Source: Calliopsis andreniformis (Eukaryota; Arthropoda; Insecta; Hymenoptera; Andrenidae). Taken from it: a DNA stretch of 64,000 nt. The DNA lies in the NCBI RefSeq assembly GCF_051401765.1, contig NW_027480535.1:930001-994000 (forward strand). Reading direction: 5' to 3'. Both the position numbers and the translations under genes were made by a program. Shown here in pieces: positions 12,238 through 24,390 of this stretch. The notes beneath the pieces are model-generated. The model ran no database searches. It saw only the letters and a list, made by a program, of their open reading frames with translations, and was not told the DNA's origin. How positions within the stretch are numbered: the first letter of the stretch is position 1; the number at the start of each line of letters is the position of its first letter.

Positions 12238-13099
12238 GATTGAGTGTTGAGGATTGAGAATTGAGGATTGAGGGTTGAAGATTGTGTATTCAGGATTGAA
12301 GACTGAGGATTGAGGATTGAGGATTGAGGATTGACGATGAGGGCTGAGGGTTGAGGATTGAGGTTTGAGGACCGAGGACTGAGGATTGAGGATTGAGAAT
12401 TGAGGATTGAGGATTGAGGATTGAGGCTTGAAGATTGCGGATTGGGTATTGAGGATTGAAGTATGAGGATTGAGGATTGAGGACTGAGGATTGGGGATTG
12501 AAGATTGAGGACTGAGGATTGAGGATTGAGGATTGAGGAGTGAGGATTGAGAATTGAAGATTGAGTATTGAGGTTTGAAGATTGAGGATTTTGGATTGAG
12601 GATTGAGGATTGAGTATTGAACATTGAGGATTGGGGATTGAGGATTGACGATTGAGGATTCAGTATTGAGGATTGAGAATTGAGGATTGAGGATTGAAGG
12701 TTGAGTATTGAGGATTGAAGATTGAGGATTGAGGATTGAGTATTGAGGATTGACTATTAGGGCTGAGGGTTGAGGATTGAGGTTTGAGGACTGAGGACTG
12801 AGGATTGAGGATTGAGAATTGAGGATTGGGGATTGAGGATTGAAGATTGAGGATTGGGTATTGAGGATCGAAGACTGAGGATTGACGATTGAGGATTGAG
12901 GATTGAGGATTGAAGATTGAGGATTGAGGATTGAGGATTGAGGATTGAGGATTGAAGATTGAGTATTGAGGATTGAAGATTGAGGATTGAGGATTGAGGA
13001 TTGAGGATTGAGGACTGAGGATTGATGATTGAGGTTTGATGATTGAGTATTGAGGATTGAAGATTGAGGATTGAGGATTGAGGATTGAGGATTGAGTTT

Positions 13100-14400
13100 T
13101 GAGGATTGAGAATTGAGGATTGAGGGTTGAAGATTGTGTATACAGGATTGAAGATTGAGGATTGAGGATTGAAGATTGAGGATTGAGGATTGAGGATTGA
13201 GGATTGAGTATTGAAGATTGAGTATTGAGGATTGAATGTAGGGGATTGAGGGTTGAGGATTGAGGATTGAGGATTGAAGATTGAGGACTGGGGACTGAGT
13301 ATTTAGTGTTGAGTGATGAGAATTGGTGTTTGTGGATAGAGATTTAAAGATTGCAGATTGAGTATTGAGTATTGAAAACTGTGAATTGATGATACTCTAT
13401 TGAGGATTGAGAATTTACAACTGATTGTTGAGGACTGAGGTCTGAAGATTGAGGATTCAGGATTGAGGATCCAGGATTGAGGTTTGAGGACTGAGGATTG
13501 AGGATTGAGGATTGAGGATTGAGGATTGAGGATTGAGGATTGAGGATTGAGGATTGAGGATTGGGGATTGAAGATTGAGGATTGGGTATTGCGTATTGAA
13601 CATTGAGGATTGAGGATAGAGGATTCAGGATTGAGGATTGGGTATTGAGGATTGAAGACTGAGGATTGAGGATTGAGGATTGAGGGTTGAGGATTGAAGA
13701 TTGAGGATTGAGGATAGAGGATTGAGGATTGAAGATTGAGTATTGAGGATTGAAGATTGAGGGTTGAGGATTGAGGATTGAGGATTGAGTATTGTGGATT
13801 GAGAATTGAGGATTGAGGGTTGAAGATTGTGTATTCAGGATTGAAGATTGAGGATTGAGGATTGAGGATTGAGGATTGACGATGAGGGCTGAGGGTTGAG
13901 GATTGAGGTTTGAGGACTGAGGACTGAGGATTAAGGATTGAGAATTGAGGATTGATGATTGAGGATTGAAGATTGAGGATTGGGTATTGAGGATTGAAGA
14001 ATGAGAATTGAGGATTGAGGACTGAGGATTGAGGATTGAAGATTGAGGATTGAGGATTGAGGATTGAGGATTGAGTATTGAAGATTGAGTATTGAGGATT
14101 GAGGATTGAAGATTGAGGACTGGGGACTGAGTATTGAGCGTTGAGTGATGAGAATTGGTGTTTGTGGATAGAGATTTAAAGATTGCAGATTGAGTATTGA
14201 GTATTGAAAACTGTGAATTGATGATATTCTATTGAGGATTGAGAATTTACAACTGATTGTTGAGGACTGAGGTCTGAAGATTGAGGATTCAGGATTGAGG
14301 ATCCAGGATTGAGGTTTGAGGACTGAGGATTGAGGTTTGAGGATTGAGGATTGAGGATTGGGTATTGAAGATTGAGGATTGGGTATTGCGTATTGAACAT
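13100..14400 (+). repeat. Linker segment with two alpha landmarks, shared with 30.96-32.26 k
   Basis: After unit A copy 2 ends, this segment carries alpha landmarks near 13328 and 14160. It matches 30.96-32.26 k at a constant offset of 17,861 bp (landmarks near 31189 and 32021), and the match is kept across both landmarks. It also reappears at about 39.0-40.3 k and 55.3-56.6 k. It contains the block with the string gtgtatacagg near 13135, also seen in the 31.0 k, 39.0 k and 55.3 k copies. Confidence 0.75.
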
Positions 14401-15179
14401 TGAGGATTGAGGATTGAGGATTGAGGATTGAGGATTGGGTATTGAGGATTGAAGACTGAGGATTGAGGATTGAGGATTGAGGATTGAGGATTGAGGATTG
14501 TGGATTGAGGATTGAGGAGTGAAGATTGAGTATTGAGGATTGAAGGTTGAGGATTGAGGATTGAGTATTGGGGATTGAGGATTGAAGATTGAGGATTGTG
14601 GATTCAGGATTAAAGATTGAGTATTGAGGATTGAAGATTGAGAATTGAGGATTGAGGATTGAACATTGAGGACTGAGTGTTGAGGGTTGAGTGATGAGAA
14701 TTGATGTTTGTGGATGGAGATTTGAAGAATGCAGATTAAGTATTGAGTATTGAAAGCTGTGAATTGACGATATTCTATTGGGTATTGAGGATTGTCACCT
14801 GATTGTTGAGGACTGAGGGCTGAAGATTGAGGATTCAGGATTGAGGATTCAGAATTGAGGTTTGAGGACTGAGGATTGAGGATTGAGGATTGAAGATTGA
14901 GTATTGAGGATTGAAGATTGAGGATTGAGGATAGAGGATTGAGGATTGAGGATTGAGGATGATGGCTGAGGGTTGAGGATTGAGGTTTAAGGACTGAGGA
15001 CTGAGGATTGAGGATTGAGAATTGAGGATTGTGGATCGAGGATTGAAGATTGAGGATTGAAGAATGAGGATTGAGGATTGAGGATTGAGGATTGAGGATT
15101 GAGGATTGAAGATTGAGTATTGCGGATTGAAGATTGATGATTGAGGATTGTGGATTGAGGATTGAGGATTGAACATTGA

Positions 15180-15361
15180 GGACTGAGTGTTGAGGGTTGA
15201 GTGATGAGAATTGGTGTTTGTGGATAGAGGTTTGAAGATTGCAGATTGAGCATTGAGTATTGAAGACTGTGAATGCAGGATATTCTATTGAGGATTGAGT
15301 ATTGACAACTGATTGTTGAGGGCTGAGGGCTGAAAATTGAGGATTCAGGATTGAGGATTCT
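15180..15361 (+). repeat. Main landmark block, gamma subfamily (representative)
   Basis: Recognised by gatagaggtttgaag, gattgagcattgag and gactgtgaatgcagg. Eight copies: near 15215, 18578, 23384, 34279, 36970, 41755, 58608 and 61299. Except at 18578, each follows a beta block by about 500 bp, so beta-gamma travels as a pair in unit C. The copies at 34279 and 58608 share gatgaggattgg in place of gatgagaattgg. Confidence 0.83.
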
Positions 15362-17882
15362 GAATTGAGGTTTGAGGACTGAGGATTGAGGGTTGAAGAT
15401 TGATTATTGAGGATTGAGGATTGAAGATTGAGGATTGAGGAATGAGGATTGAGGATGAGAGCTGAGGGTTGAGGATTGAGGTTTGAGGATTGAGGACTGA
15501 GGATTGAGGATTGAGGATTGATGATTGAGTATTGAGGATTGATGATTGAGTATTGAGGATTGAGGATTGAGGATTGAGGATTGAGGATTGAGGATTGAGG
15601 ATTGAGGATTGGGGATTGAAGATTGAGGATTGGGTATTGCGTATTGAACATTGAGGATTGAGGATTGAGGATTGAGGATTGAGGATTGGGTATTGAGGAT
15701 TGAAGACTGAGGATTGAGGATTGAGGATTGAGGATTGAGGATTGAGGATTGTGGATTGAGGATTCAGGATTGAGGTTTGAGTACTGAGGATTGAGGATTG
15801 AGGATTGAGGATTGAGGATTGAGGATTGAGGATTGAAGATCGAGGATTGAAGATTGAGGATTGGGTATTGCTGACTGAACATTGAGGATTGAGGGTTGAG
15901 AATTGAGTATTGAGGATTGAGGACTGAAGGTTGAATATTGATGATTGAAGATTGAGGATTGAGGATTGAGGGCTGTGGATTGAGAACGAGGACTGAGGGT
16001 TCAGCATTGATGTCTGAGGTCTGAGGATTGAGGATTGAGGATTGAGGATTGAAGATTGAGTATTGAGGTTTGAAGATTGAGGATTTTGGATTGAGGATTG
16101 AGGATTGAGTATTGAAGATTGAGGATTGGGGATTGAGGATTGACGATTGAGGATTCAGTATTGAGGATTGAGAATTGAGGATGGAGGATTGAAGGTTGAG
16201 TATTGAGGATTGAAGATTGAGGATTGAGGATTGAGGATTGAGGATTGACTATGAGGCCTGAGGGTTGAGGATTGAGGTTTGAGGACTGAGGACTGAGGAT
16301 TGAGGATTGAGAATTGAGGATTGAGGATTGAGGATTGAAGATTGAGGATTGGGTATTGAGGGTCGAAGACTGAGGATTGAGGATTGAGGATTGAGGATTG
16401 AGGATCGAAGATTAAGGATTGAAGATTGAGGATTGGGTATTGAGGATCGAAGACTGAGGATTGAGGATTGAGGATTGAGGATTGAGGATTGAAGATTGAG
16501 GATTGAGGATTGAGGATTGAGGATTGAAGATTGAGTATTGAGGACTGAGGATTGATGATTGAGGATTGATGATTGAGTATTGAGGATTGAAGATTGAGGA
16601 TTGAGGATTAAGGATTGAGTGTTGAGGATTGAGAATTGAGGACTGAGGATTGAGGATTGAGAATTGAGGATTGAGGATTGAGGATTGAAGATTGAGGTTT
16701 GGGTATTGAGGATCGAAGACTGAGGATTGACGATTGAGGATTGAGGATTGAGGATTGAAGATTGAGGATTGGGGATTGAGGATTGACGATTGAGGATTCA
16801 GTATTGAGGATTGAGAATTGAGGATGGAGGATTGAAGGTTGAGTATTGAGGATTGAAGACTGAGGATTGAGGATTGAGGATTGAGGATTGAGTATTGAGG
16901 ATTGAAGATTGAGGATTGTGGATTGAGGATTGAGGATTGAAGATTGAGTATTGAGGATTGAAGGTTGAGGATTGAGGATTGAGGATTGATGATTGAGTAT
17001 TGAGGATTGAAGATTGAGGATTGAGGATTGAGGATTGAGGACTGAGGATTGGTGATTGAGGATTGATGATTGAGTATTGAGGACTGAAGATTGAGGATTG
17101 AGGATTGAGGATTGAGGATTGAGGATTGAGTATTGAGGATTGAGAATTGAGGATTGAGGATTGAGGGTTGAAGATTGTGTATTCAGGATTGAAGATTGAG
17201 GATTGAGGATTGAGGATTGTGGATTGACGATGAGGGCTGAGGGTTGAGGATTGAGGTTTGAGGACTGAGGACTGAGGATTGAGGATTCAGAATTGAGGAT
17301 TGAGGATTGAGGATTGAAGATTGAGGATTGGGTATTGAGGATTGAAGAATGAGGATTGAGGATTGAGGATTGAGGACTGAGGATTGAGGATTGAAGATTG
17401 AGGATTGAGGATTGAGGATTGAGGATTGAAGATTGAGTATTGAGGATTGAAGGTAGGGGATTGAGGATTGAGGATTGAGGATTGAGGATTGAAGATTGAG
17501 GACTGGGGACTGAGTATTGAGGGCTGAGTGATGAGAATTGATGTTTGTGGATAGAGATTTAAAGATTGCAGATTGAGTATTGAGTATTGAAAACTGTGAA
17601 TTGATGATATTCTATTGAGGATTGAGATTTTACAACTGATTGTTGAGGACTGAGGTCTGAAGATTGAGGATTCAGGATTGAGGATCCAGGATTGAGGTTT
17701 GAGGAGTGAGGATTGAGGATTGAGGATTGAAGATTGAGGTTTGAGGGTCGAGGATTGAGGGTTGAGGACTGATGATTGAGGATTGAGGATTGAGCATTGA
17801 CGATTGAAGATTGAAGACTGTGGATTGAGGATTGAAAATTGACGATTGAGGATTGTGGATTGAGGATTGAGGATTGAACATT

Positions 17883-18040
17883 GAGGACTGAGTGTTGAGG
17901 GTTGAGTGATGAGAATTGATGTTTGTGGATAGAGGCTTGAAGGTTGCAGATTGTGTATTGAGTATTGAAAACTGTGAATTGAGGATATTCTATTGAGGAT
18001 TCAGGATTGACAACTGATTGTTGAGGACTCAGGGCTGAAG
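17883..18040 (+). repeat. Main landmark block, zeta subfamily (representative)
   Basis: Recognised by gataggcttgaag-like sequence (gatagaggcttgaagg), gattgtgtattgag and attcaggattgacaac. Only two copies, near 17921 and 21261, one in each copy of unit B. Its private status makes it a useful tag for unit B. Confidence 0.78.
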
Positions 18041-18299
18041 ATTGAGGATTGAGGATTGAGGACTGAGGATTGACGGTGAGGGCTGATGGTTGAGGATTGA
18101 GGTTTGAGGACTGAGGACTGAGGATTGAAGATTGAGAATCGAGGATTGAGGATTGAGGATTGAAGATTGAGGATTGGGTATTGAGGATTGAAGAATGAGG
18201 ATTGAGGATTGAGGAGTGAGGATTGAGGATTGAAGATTGAAGATTGAGGATTGGGGATTGAGGATTGACGATTGAGGATTCAGTATTGAGGATTGAGAA

Positions 18300-21200
18300 T
18301 TGAGGATTGAGGATTGAGGATGATGGCTGAGGGTTGAGGATTGAGGTTTAAGGACTGAGGACTGAGGATTGAGGATTGAGAATTGAGGATTGTGGATCGA
18401 GGATTGAAGATTGAGGATTGAAGAATGAGGATTGAGGATTGAGGATTGAGGATTGAGGATTGAGGATTGAAGATTGAGTATTGCGGATTGAAGATTGATG
18501 ATTGAGGATTGTGGATTGAGGATTGAGGATTGAACATTGAGGACTGAGTGTTGAGGGTTGAGTGATGAGAATTGGTGTTTGTGGATAGAGGTTTGAAGAT
18601 TGCAGATTGAGCATTGAGTATTGAAGACTGTGAATGCAGGATATTCTATTGAGGATTGAGTATTGACAACTGATTGTTGAGGGCTGAGGGCTGAAAATTG
18701 AGGATTCAGGATTGAGGATTCTGAATTGAGGTTTGAGGACTGAGGATTGAGGGTTGAAGATTGATTATTGAGGATTGAGGATTGAAGATTGAGGATTGAG
18801 GAATGAGGATTGAGGATGAGAGCTGAGGGTTGAGGATTGAGGTTTGAGGATTGAGGACTGAGGATTGAGGATTGAGGATTGATGATTGAGTATTGAGGAT
18901 TGATGATTGAGTATTGAGGATTGAGGATTGAGGATTGAGGATTGAGGATTGAGGATTGAGTATTGGGGATTGAAGATTGAGGATTGGGTATTGCGTATTG
19001 AACATTGAGGATTGAGGATTGAGGATTGAGGATTGAGGATTGGGTATTGAGGATTGAAGACTGAGGATTGAGGATTGAGGATTGAGGATTGAGGATTGAG
19101 GATTGTGGATTGAGGATTCAGGATTGAGGTTTGAGTACTGAGGATTGAGGATTGAGGATTGAGGATTGAGGATTGAGGATTGAGGATTGAAGATCGAGGA
19201 TTGAAGATTGAGGATTGGGTATTGCTGACTGAACATTGAGGATTGAGGATTGAGAATTGAGTATTGAGGATTGAGGACTGAAGGTTGAATATTGATGATT
19301 GAAGATTGAGGATTGAGGATTGAGGGCTGTGGATTGAGAACGAGGACTGAGGGTTCAGCATTGATGTCTGAGGTCTGAGGATTGAGGATTGAGGATTGAG
19401 GATTGAAGATTGAGTATTGAGGTTTGAAGATTGAGGATTTTGGATTGAGGATTGAGGATTGAGTATTGAAGATTGAGGATTGGGGATTGAGGATTGACGA
19501 TTGAGGATTCAGTATTGAGGATTGAGAATTGAGGATGGAGGATTGAAGGTTGAGTATTGAGGATTGAAGATTGAGGATTGAGGATTGAGGATTGAGGATT
19601 GACTATGAGGCCTGAGGGTTGAGGATTGAGGTTTGAGGACTGAGGACTGAGGATTGAGGATTGAGAATTGAGGATTGAGGATTGAGGATTGAAGATTGAG
19701 GATTGGGTATTGAGGGTCGAAGACTGAGGATTGAGGATTGAGGATTGAGGATTGAGGATCGAAGATTAAGGATTGAAGATTGAGGATTGGGTATTGAGGA
19801 TCGAAGACTGAGGATTGAGGATTGAGGATTGAGGATTGAGGATTGAAGATTGAGGATTGAGGATTGAGGATTGAGGATTGAAGATTGAGTATTGAGGACT
19901 GAGGATTGATGATTGAGGATTGATGATTGAGTATTGAGGATTGAAGATTGAGGATTGAGGATTAAGGATTGAGTGTTGAGGATTGAGAATTGAGGACTGA
20001 GGATTGAGGATTGAGAATTGAGGATTGAGGATTGAGGATTGAAGATTGAGGTTTGGGTATTGAGGATCGAAGACTGAGGATTGACGATTGAGGATTGAGG
20101 ATTGAGGATTGAAGATTGAGGATTGGGGATTGAGGATTGACGATTGAGGATTCAGTATTGAGGATTGAGAATTGAGGATGGAGGATTGAAGGTTGAGTAT
20201 TGAGGATTGAAGACTGAGGATTGAGGATTGAGGATTGAGTATTGAGGATTGAAGATTGAGGATTGTGGATTGAGGATTGAGGATTGAAGATTGAGTATTG
20301 AGGATTGAAGGTTGAGGATTGAGGATTGAGGATTGATGATTGAGTATTGAGGATTGAAGATTGAGGATTGAGGATTGAGGATTGAGGACTGAGGATTGGT
20401 GATTGAGGATTGATGATTGAGTATTGAGGACTGAAGATTGAGGATTGAGGATTGAGGATTGAGGATTGAGGATTGAGTATTGAGGATTGAGAATTGAGGA
20501 TTGAGGATTGAGGGTTGAAGATTGTGTATTCAGGATTGAAGATTGAGGATTGAGGATTGAGGATTGTGGATTGACGATGAGGGCTGAGGGTTGAGGATTG
20601 AGGTTTGAGGACTGAGGACTGAGGATTGAGGATTCAGAATTGAGGATTGAGGATTGAGGATTGAAGATTGAGGATTGGGTATTGAGGATTGAAGAATGAG
20701 GATTGAGGATTGAGGACTGAGGATTGAGGATTGAAGATTGAGGATTGAGGATTGAGGATTGAGGATTGAAGATTGAGTATTGAGGATTGAAGGTAGGGGA
20801 TTGAGGATTGAGGATTGAGGATTGAGGATTGAAGATTGAGGACTGGGGACTGAGTATTGAGGGCTGAGTGATGAGAATTGATGTTTGTGGATAGAGATTT
20901 AAAGATTGCAGATTGAGTATTGAGTATTGAAAACTGTGAATTGATGATATTCTATTGAGGATTGAGAATTTACAACTGATTGTTGAGGACTGAGGTCTGA
21001 AGATTGAGGATTCAGGATTGAGGATCCAGGATTGAGGTTTGAGGAGTGAGGATTGAGGATTGAGGATTGAAGATTGAGGTTTGAGGGTCGAGGATTGAGG
21101 GTTGAGGACTGATGATTGAGGATTGAGGATTGAGCATTGACGATTGAAGATTGAAGACTGTGGATTGAGGATTGAAAATTGACGATTGAGGATTGTGGAT

Positions 21201-21595
21201 TGAGGATTGAGGATTGAACATTGAGGACTGAGTGTTGAGGGTTGAGTGATGAGAATTGATGTTTGTGGATAGAGGCTTGAAGGTTGCAGATTGTGTATTG
21301 AGTATTGAAAACTGTGAATTGAGGATATTCTATTGAGGATTCAGGATTGACAACTGATTGTTGAGGACTCAGGGCTGAAGATTGAGGATTGAGGATTGAG
21401 GACTGAGGATTGACGGTGAGGGCTGATGGTTGAGGATTGAGGTTTGAGGACTGAGGACTGAGGATTGAGGATTGAGAATCGAGGATTGAGGATTGAGGAT
21501 TGAAGATTGAGGATTGGGTATTGAGGATTGAAGAATGAGGATTGAGGATTGAGGAGTGAGGATTGAGGATTGAAGATTGAGGATTGAGGATTGAG
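18300..21595 (+). repeat. Higher-order repeat unit B, copy 2
   Basis: Direct tandem copy of 14940-18255, separated from it by a short mosaic join near 18240-18310. The join carries heptamers (GATTGAC, then GATTCAG and TATTGAG) that elsewhere sit inside other units, so it looks like a recombination join, not a clean head-to-tail repeat. The copies are very similar over their full length, with differences mainly in the number of consensus heptamers. Confidence 0.82.
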
Positions 21596-21679
21596 GATTG
21601 ATGATTGAAGATTGAGTATTGAGGATTGAAGGTAGGGGATTGAGGATTGAGGATTGAGGATTGAGGATTGAAGATTGAG

Positions 21680-24390
21680 GACTGGGGACTGAGTATTGAG
21701 GGTTGAGTGATGAGAATTGGTGTTTGTGGATAGAGATTTAAAAATTGCAGATTGAGTATTGAGTATTGAAAACTGTGAATTGATGATATTCTATTGAGGA
21801 TTGAGAATTTACAACTGATTGTTGAGGACTGAGGTCTGAAGATTGAGGATTCACGATTGAGGATCCAGGATTGAGGTTTGAGGACTGAGGATTGAGGATT
21901 GAGGATTGAGCATTGAGGATTGAGGATTGAGGATTGAGGATTGGGTATTGCGTATTGAACATTGAGGATTGAGGATTGAGGATTGAGGATTGAGGATTGA
22001 CGATGAGGGCTGAGGGTTGAGGATTGAGGTTTGAGAATTGAGGATTGAGAATTGAGGATTGAAGATTGAGGATTGGGTATTGAGGTTTGAAGAATGAGGA
22101 TTGAGGATTGAGGACTGAGGATTGAGGATTGAGGATTGAGGATTGAGGATTGAGTGTTGAGGATTGAGAATTGAGGATTGAGGATTGAAGGTTGAGTATT
22201 GAGGATTGAAGATTGAGGATTGAGGATTGAGGATTGAGGTTTGACTATGAGGGCTGAGGGTTGAGGATTGACGTTTGAGGACTGAGGACTGAGGATTGAG
22301 GATTGAGAATTGAGGATTGAGGATTGAGGATTGAAGATTGAGGATTGGGTATTGAGGATCGAAGACTGAGGATTGAGGATTGAGGATTGAGGATTGAGGA
22401 TTGAAGATTGAGGATTGAGGATTGAGGATTGAGGATTGAAGATTGAGTATTGAGGATTGAAGATTGAGGATTGAGTATTGAGGATTGATGATTGAGTATT
22501 GAGGATTGAAGATTGAGGATTGAGGATTGAGGATTGGGGATTGAAGATTGAGGATTGGGTATTGCGTATTGTACATTGAGGATTGAGGATTGAGGATTGA
22601 GGATTGAGGATTGGGTATTGAGGATTGAAGACTGAGGATTGAGGATTGAGGATTGAGGATTGAGGATTGAGGATTGTGGATTGAGGATTGAGGATTGAAG
22701 ATTGAGTATTGAGGATTGAAGGTTGAGGATTGAGGATTGAGTATTGGGGATTGAGGATTGAAGATTGAGGATTGTGGATTCAGGATTAAAGATTGAGTAT
22801 TGAGGATTGAAGATTGAGAATTGAGGATTGAGGATTGAACATTGAGGACTGAGTGTTGAGGGTTGAGTGATGAGAATTGATGTTTGTGGATGGAGATTTG
22901 AAGAATGCAGATTAAGTATTGAGTATTGAAAGCTGTGAATTGACGATATTCTATTGGGTATTGAGGATTGTCACCTGATTGTTGAGGACTGAGGGCTGAA
23001 GATTGAGGATTCAGGATTGAGGATTCAGAATTGAGGTTTGAGGACTGAGGATTGAGGATTGAGGATTGAGGATTGAGTATTGAGGATTGAAGATTGAGGA
23101 TTGAGGATTGAGGATTGAGGATTGAGGATTGAGGATGATGGCTGAGGGTTGAGGATTGAGGTTTAAGGACTGAGGACTGAGGATTGAGGATTGAGAATTG
23201 AGGATTGTGGATCGAGGATTGAAGATTGAGGATTGAAGAATGAGGATTGAGGATTGAGGATTGAGGATTGAGGATTGAAGATTGAGTATTGCGGATTGAA
23301 GATTGATGATTGAGGATTGTGGATTGAGGATTGAGGATTGAACATTGAGGACTGAGTGTTGAGGGTTGAGTGATGAGAATTGGTGTTTGTGGATAGAGGT
23401 TTGAAGATTGCAGATTGAGCATTGAGTATTGAAGACTGTGAATGCAGGATATTCTATTGAGGATTGAGTATTGACAACTGATTGTTGAGGGCTGAGGGCT
23501 GAAAATTGAGGATTCAGGATTGAGGATTCTGAATTGAGGTTTGAGGACTGAGGATTGAGGGTTGAAGATTGATTATTGAGGATTGAAGATTGAAGATTGA
23601 GGATTGAGGAATGAGGATTGAGGATGAGGGCTGAGGGTTGAGGATTGAGGTTTGAGGATTGAGGACTGAGGATTGAGGATTGAGGATTGATGATTGAGTA
23701 TTGAGGATTGAAGATTGAGGATTGAGGATTGAGGATTGAGGATTGAGGATTGAGGATTGAGGATTGAGGATTGGGGATTGAAGATTGAGGATTGGGTATT
23801 GCGTATTGAACATTGAGGATTGAGGATTGAGGATTGAGGATTGAGGATTGGGTATTGAGGATTGAAGACTGAGGATTGAGGATTGAGGATTGAGGATTGA
23901 GGATTGAGGATTGTGGATTGAGGATTCAGGATTGAGGTTTGAGTACTGAGGATTGAGGATTGAGGATTGAGGATTGAGGATTGAGGATTGAGGATGGAAG
24001 ATCGAGGATTGAAGATTGAGGATTGGGTATTGCTGACTGAACATTGAGGATTGAGGATTGAGAATTGAGTATTGAGGATTGAGGACTGAAGGATGAATAT
24101 TGATGATTGAAGATTGAGGATTGAGGATTGAGGGCTGTGGATTGAGAACGAGGACTGAGGGTTCAGCATTGATGTCTGAGGTCTGAGGATTGAGGATTGA
24201 GGAATGAGGATTGAAGATTGAGTATTGAGGTTTGAAGATTGAGGATTTTGGATTGAGGATTGAGGATTGAGTATTGAAGATTGAGGATTGGGGATTGAGG
24301 ATTGACGATTGAGGATTCAGTATTGAGGATTGAGAATTGAGGATAGAGGATTGAAGGTTGAGTATTGAGGATTGAAGATTGAGGATTGAG
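21680..24390 (+). repeat. Higher-order repeat unit C, copy 1 (alpha-beta-gamma)
   Basis: Landmarks near 21722 (alpha), 22882 (beta) and 23384 (gamma) define an alpha-beta-gamma unit. The same trio appears at 35354/36468/36970, 40071/41252/41755 and 59684/60795/61299, and with an additional alpha landmark at 32021/32502/33775/34279 and 56350/56833/58104/58608. The beta-gamma half matches 36.5-37.8 k at an offset of 13,585 bp. The right end is truncated relative to the 41.9-43.0 k copy: about 244 bp present at 42.78-43.03 k is missing here near 24.39 k. Confidence 0.78.

Larger units (their letters stand above)
5655..13100 (+). repeat. Higher-order repeat unit A, copy 2, internally expanded
   Basis: Direct repeat of 246-5650 with the same landmark order. 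It is longer because it contains an adjacent internal duplication of 2,027 bp (8184-10210 and 10211-12237). After that duplication the match to copy 1 resumes: the region after 12243 corresponds to 4801 onward, ending at the same TTTTGAG heptamer (near 5644 in copy 1 and 13094 here). Differences between the copies are scattered single substitutions and whole-heptamer indels, as expected for a fairly recent duplication. Confidence 0.83.
14940..18255 (+). repeat. Higher-order repeat unit B, copy 1 (about 3.35 kb)
   Basis: It contains landmarks near 15215 (gamma), 17542 (alpha) and 17921 (zeta). The next 3.3 kb repeats these at 18578, 20882 and 21261. The offset is 3,361 bp at the left end (string gatgatggctg at 14958 and 18319) and 3,340 bp at the right end, the difference being whole-heptamer indels. 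The zeta landmark is seen only in these two copies within the window. Confidence 0.82.

Noticed and set aside
14176..15882. 568-codon open frame on the - strand as a repetitive S/N/Q/P-rich protein
   Set aside because: All three - strand frames give the same heptapeptide, overlapping frames exist at the same place, no ribosome binding site or promoter is seen, and stops and starts arise from chance heptamer variants. No frame-specific constraint is visible.
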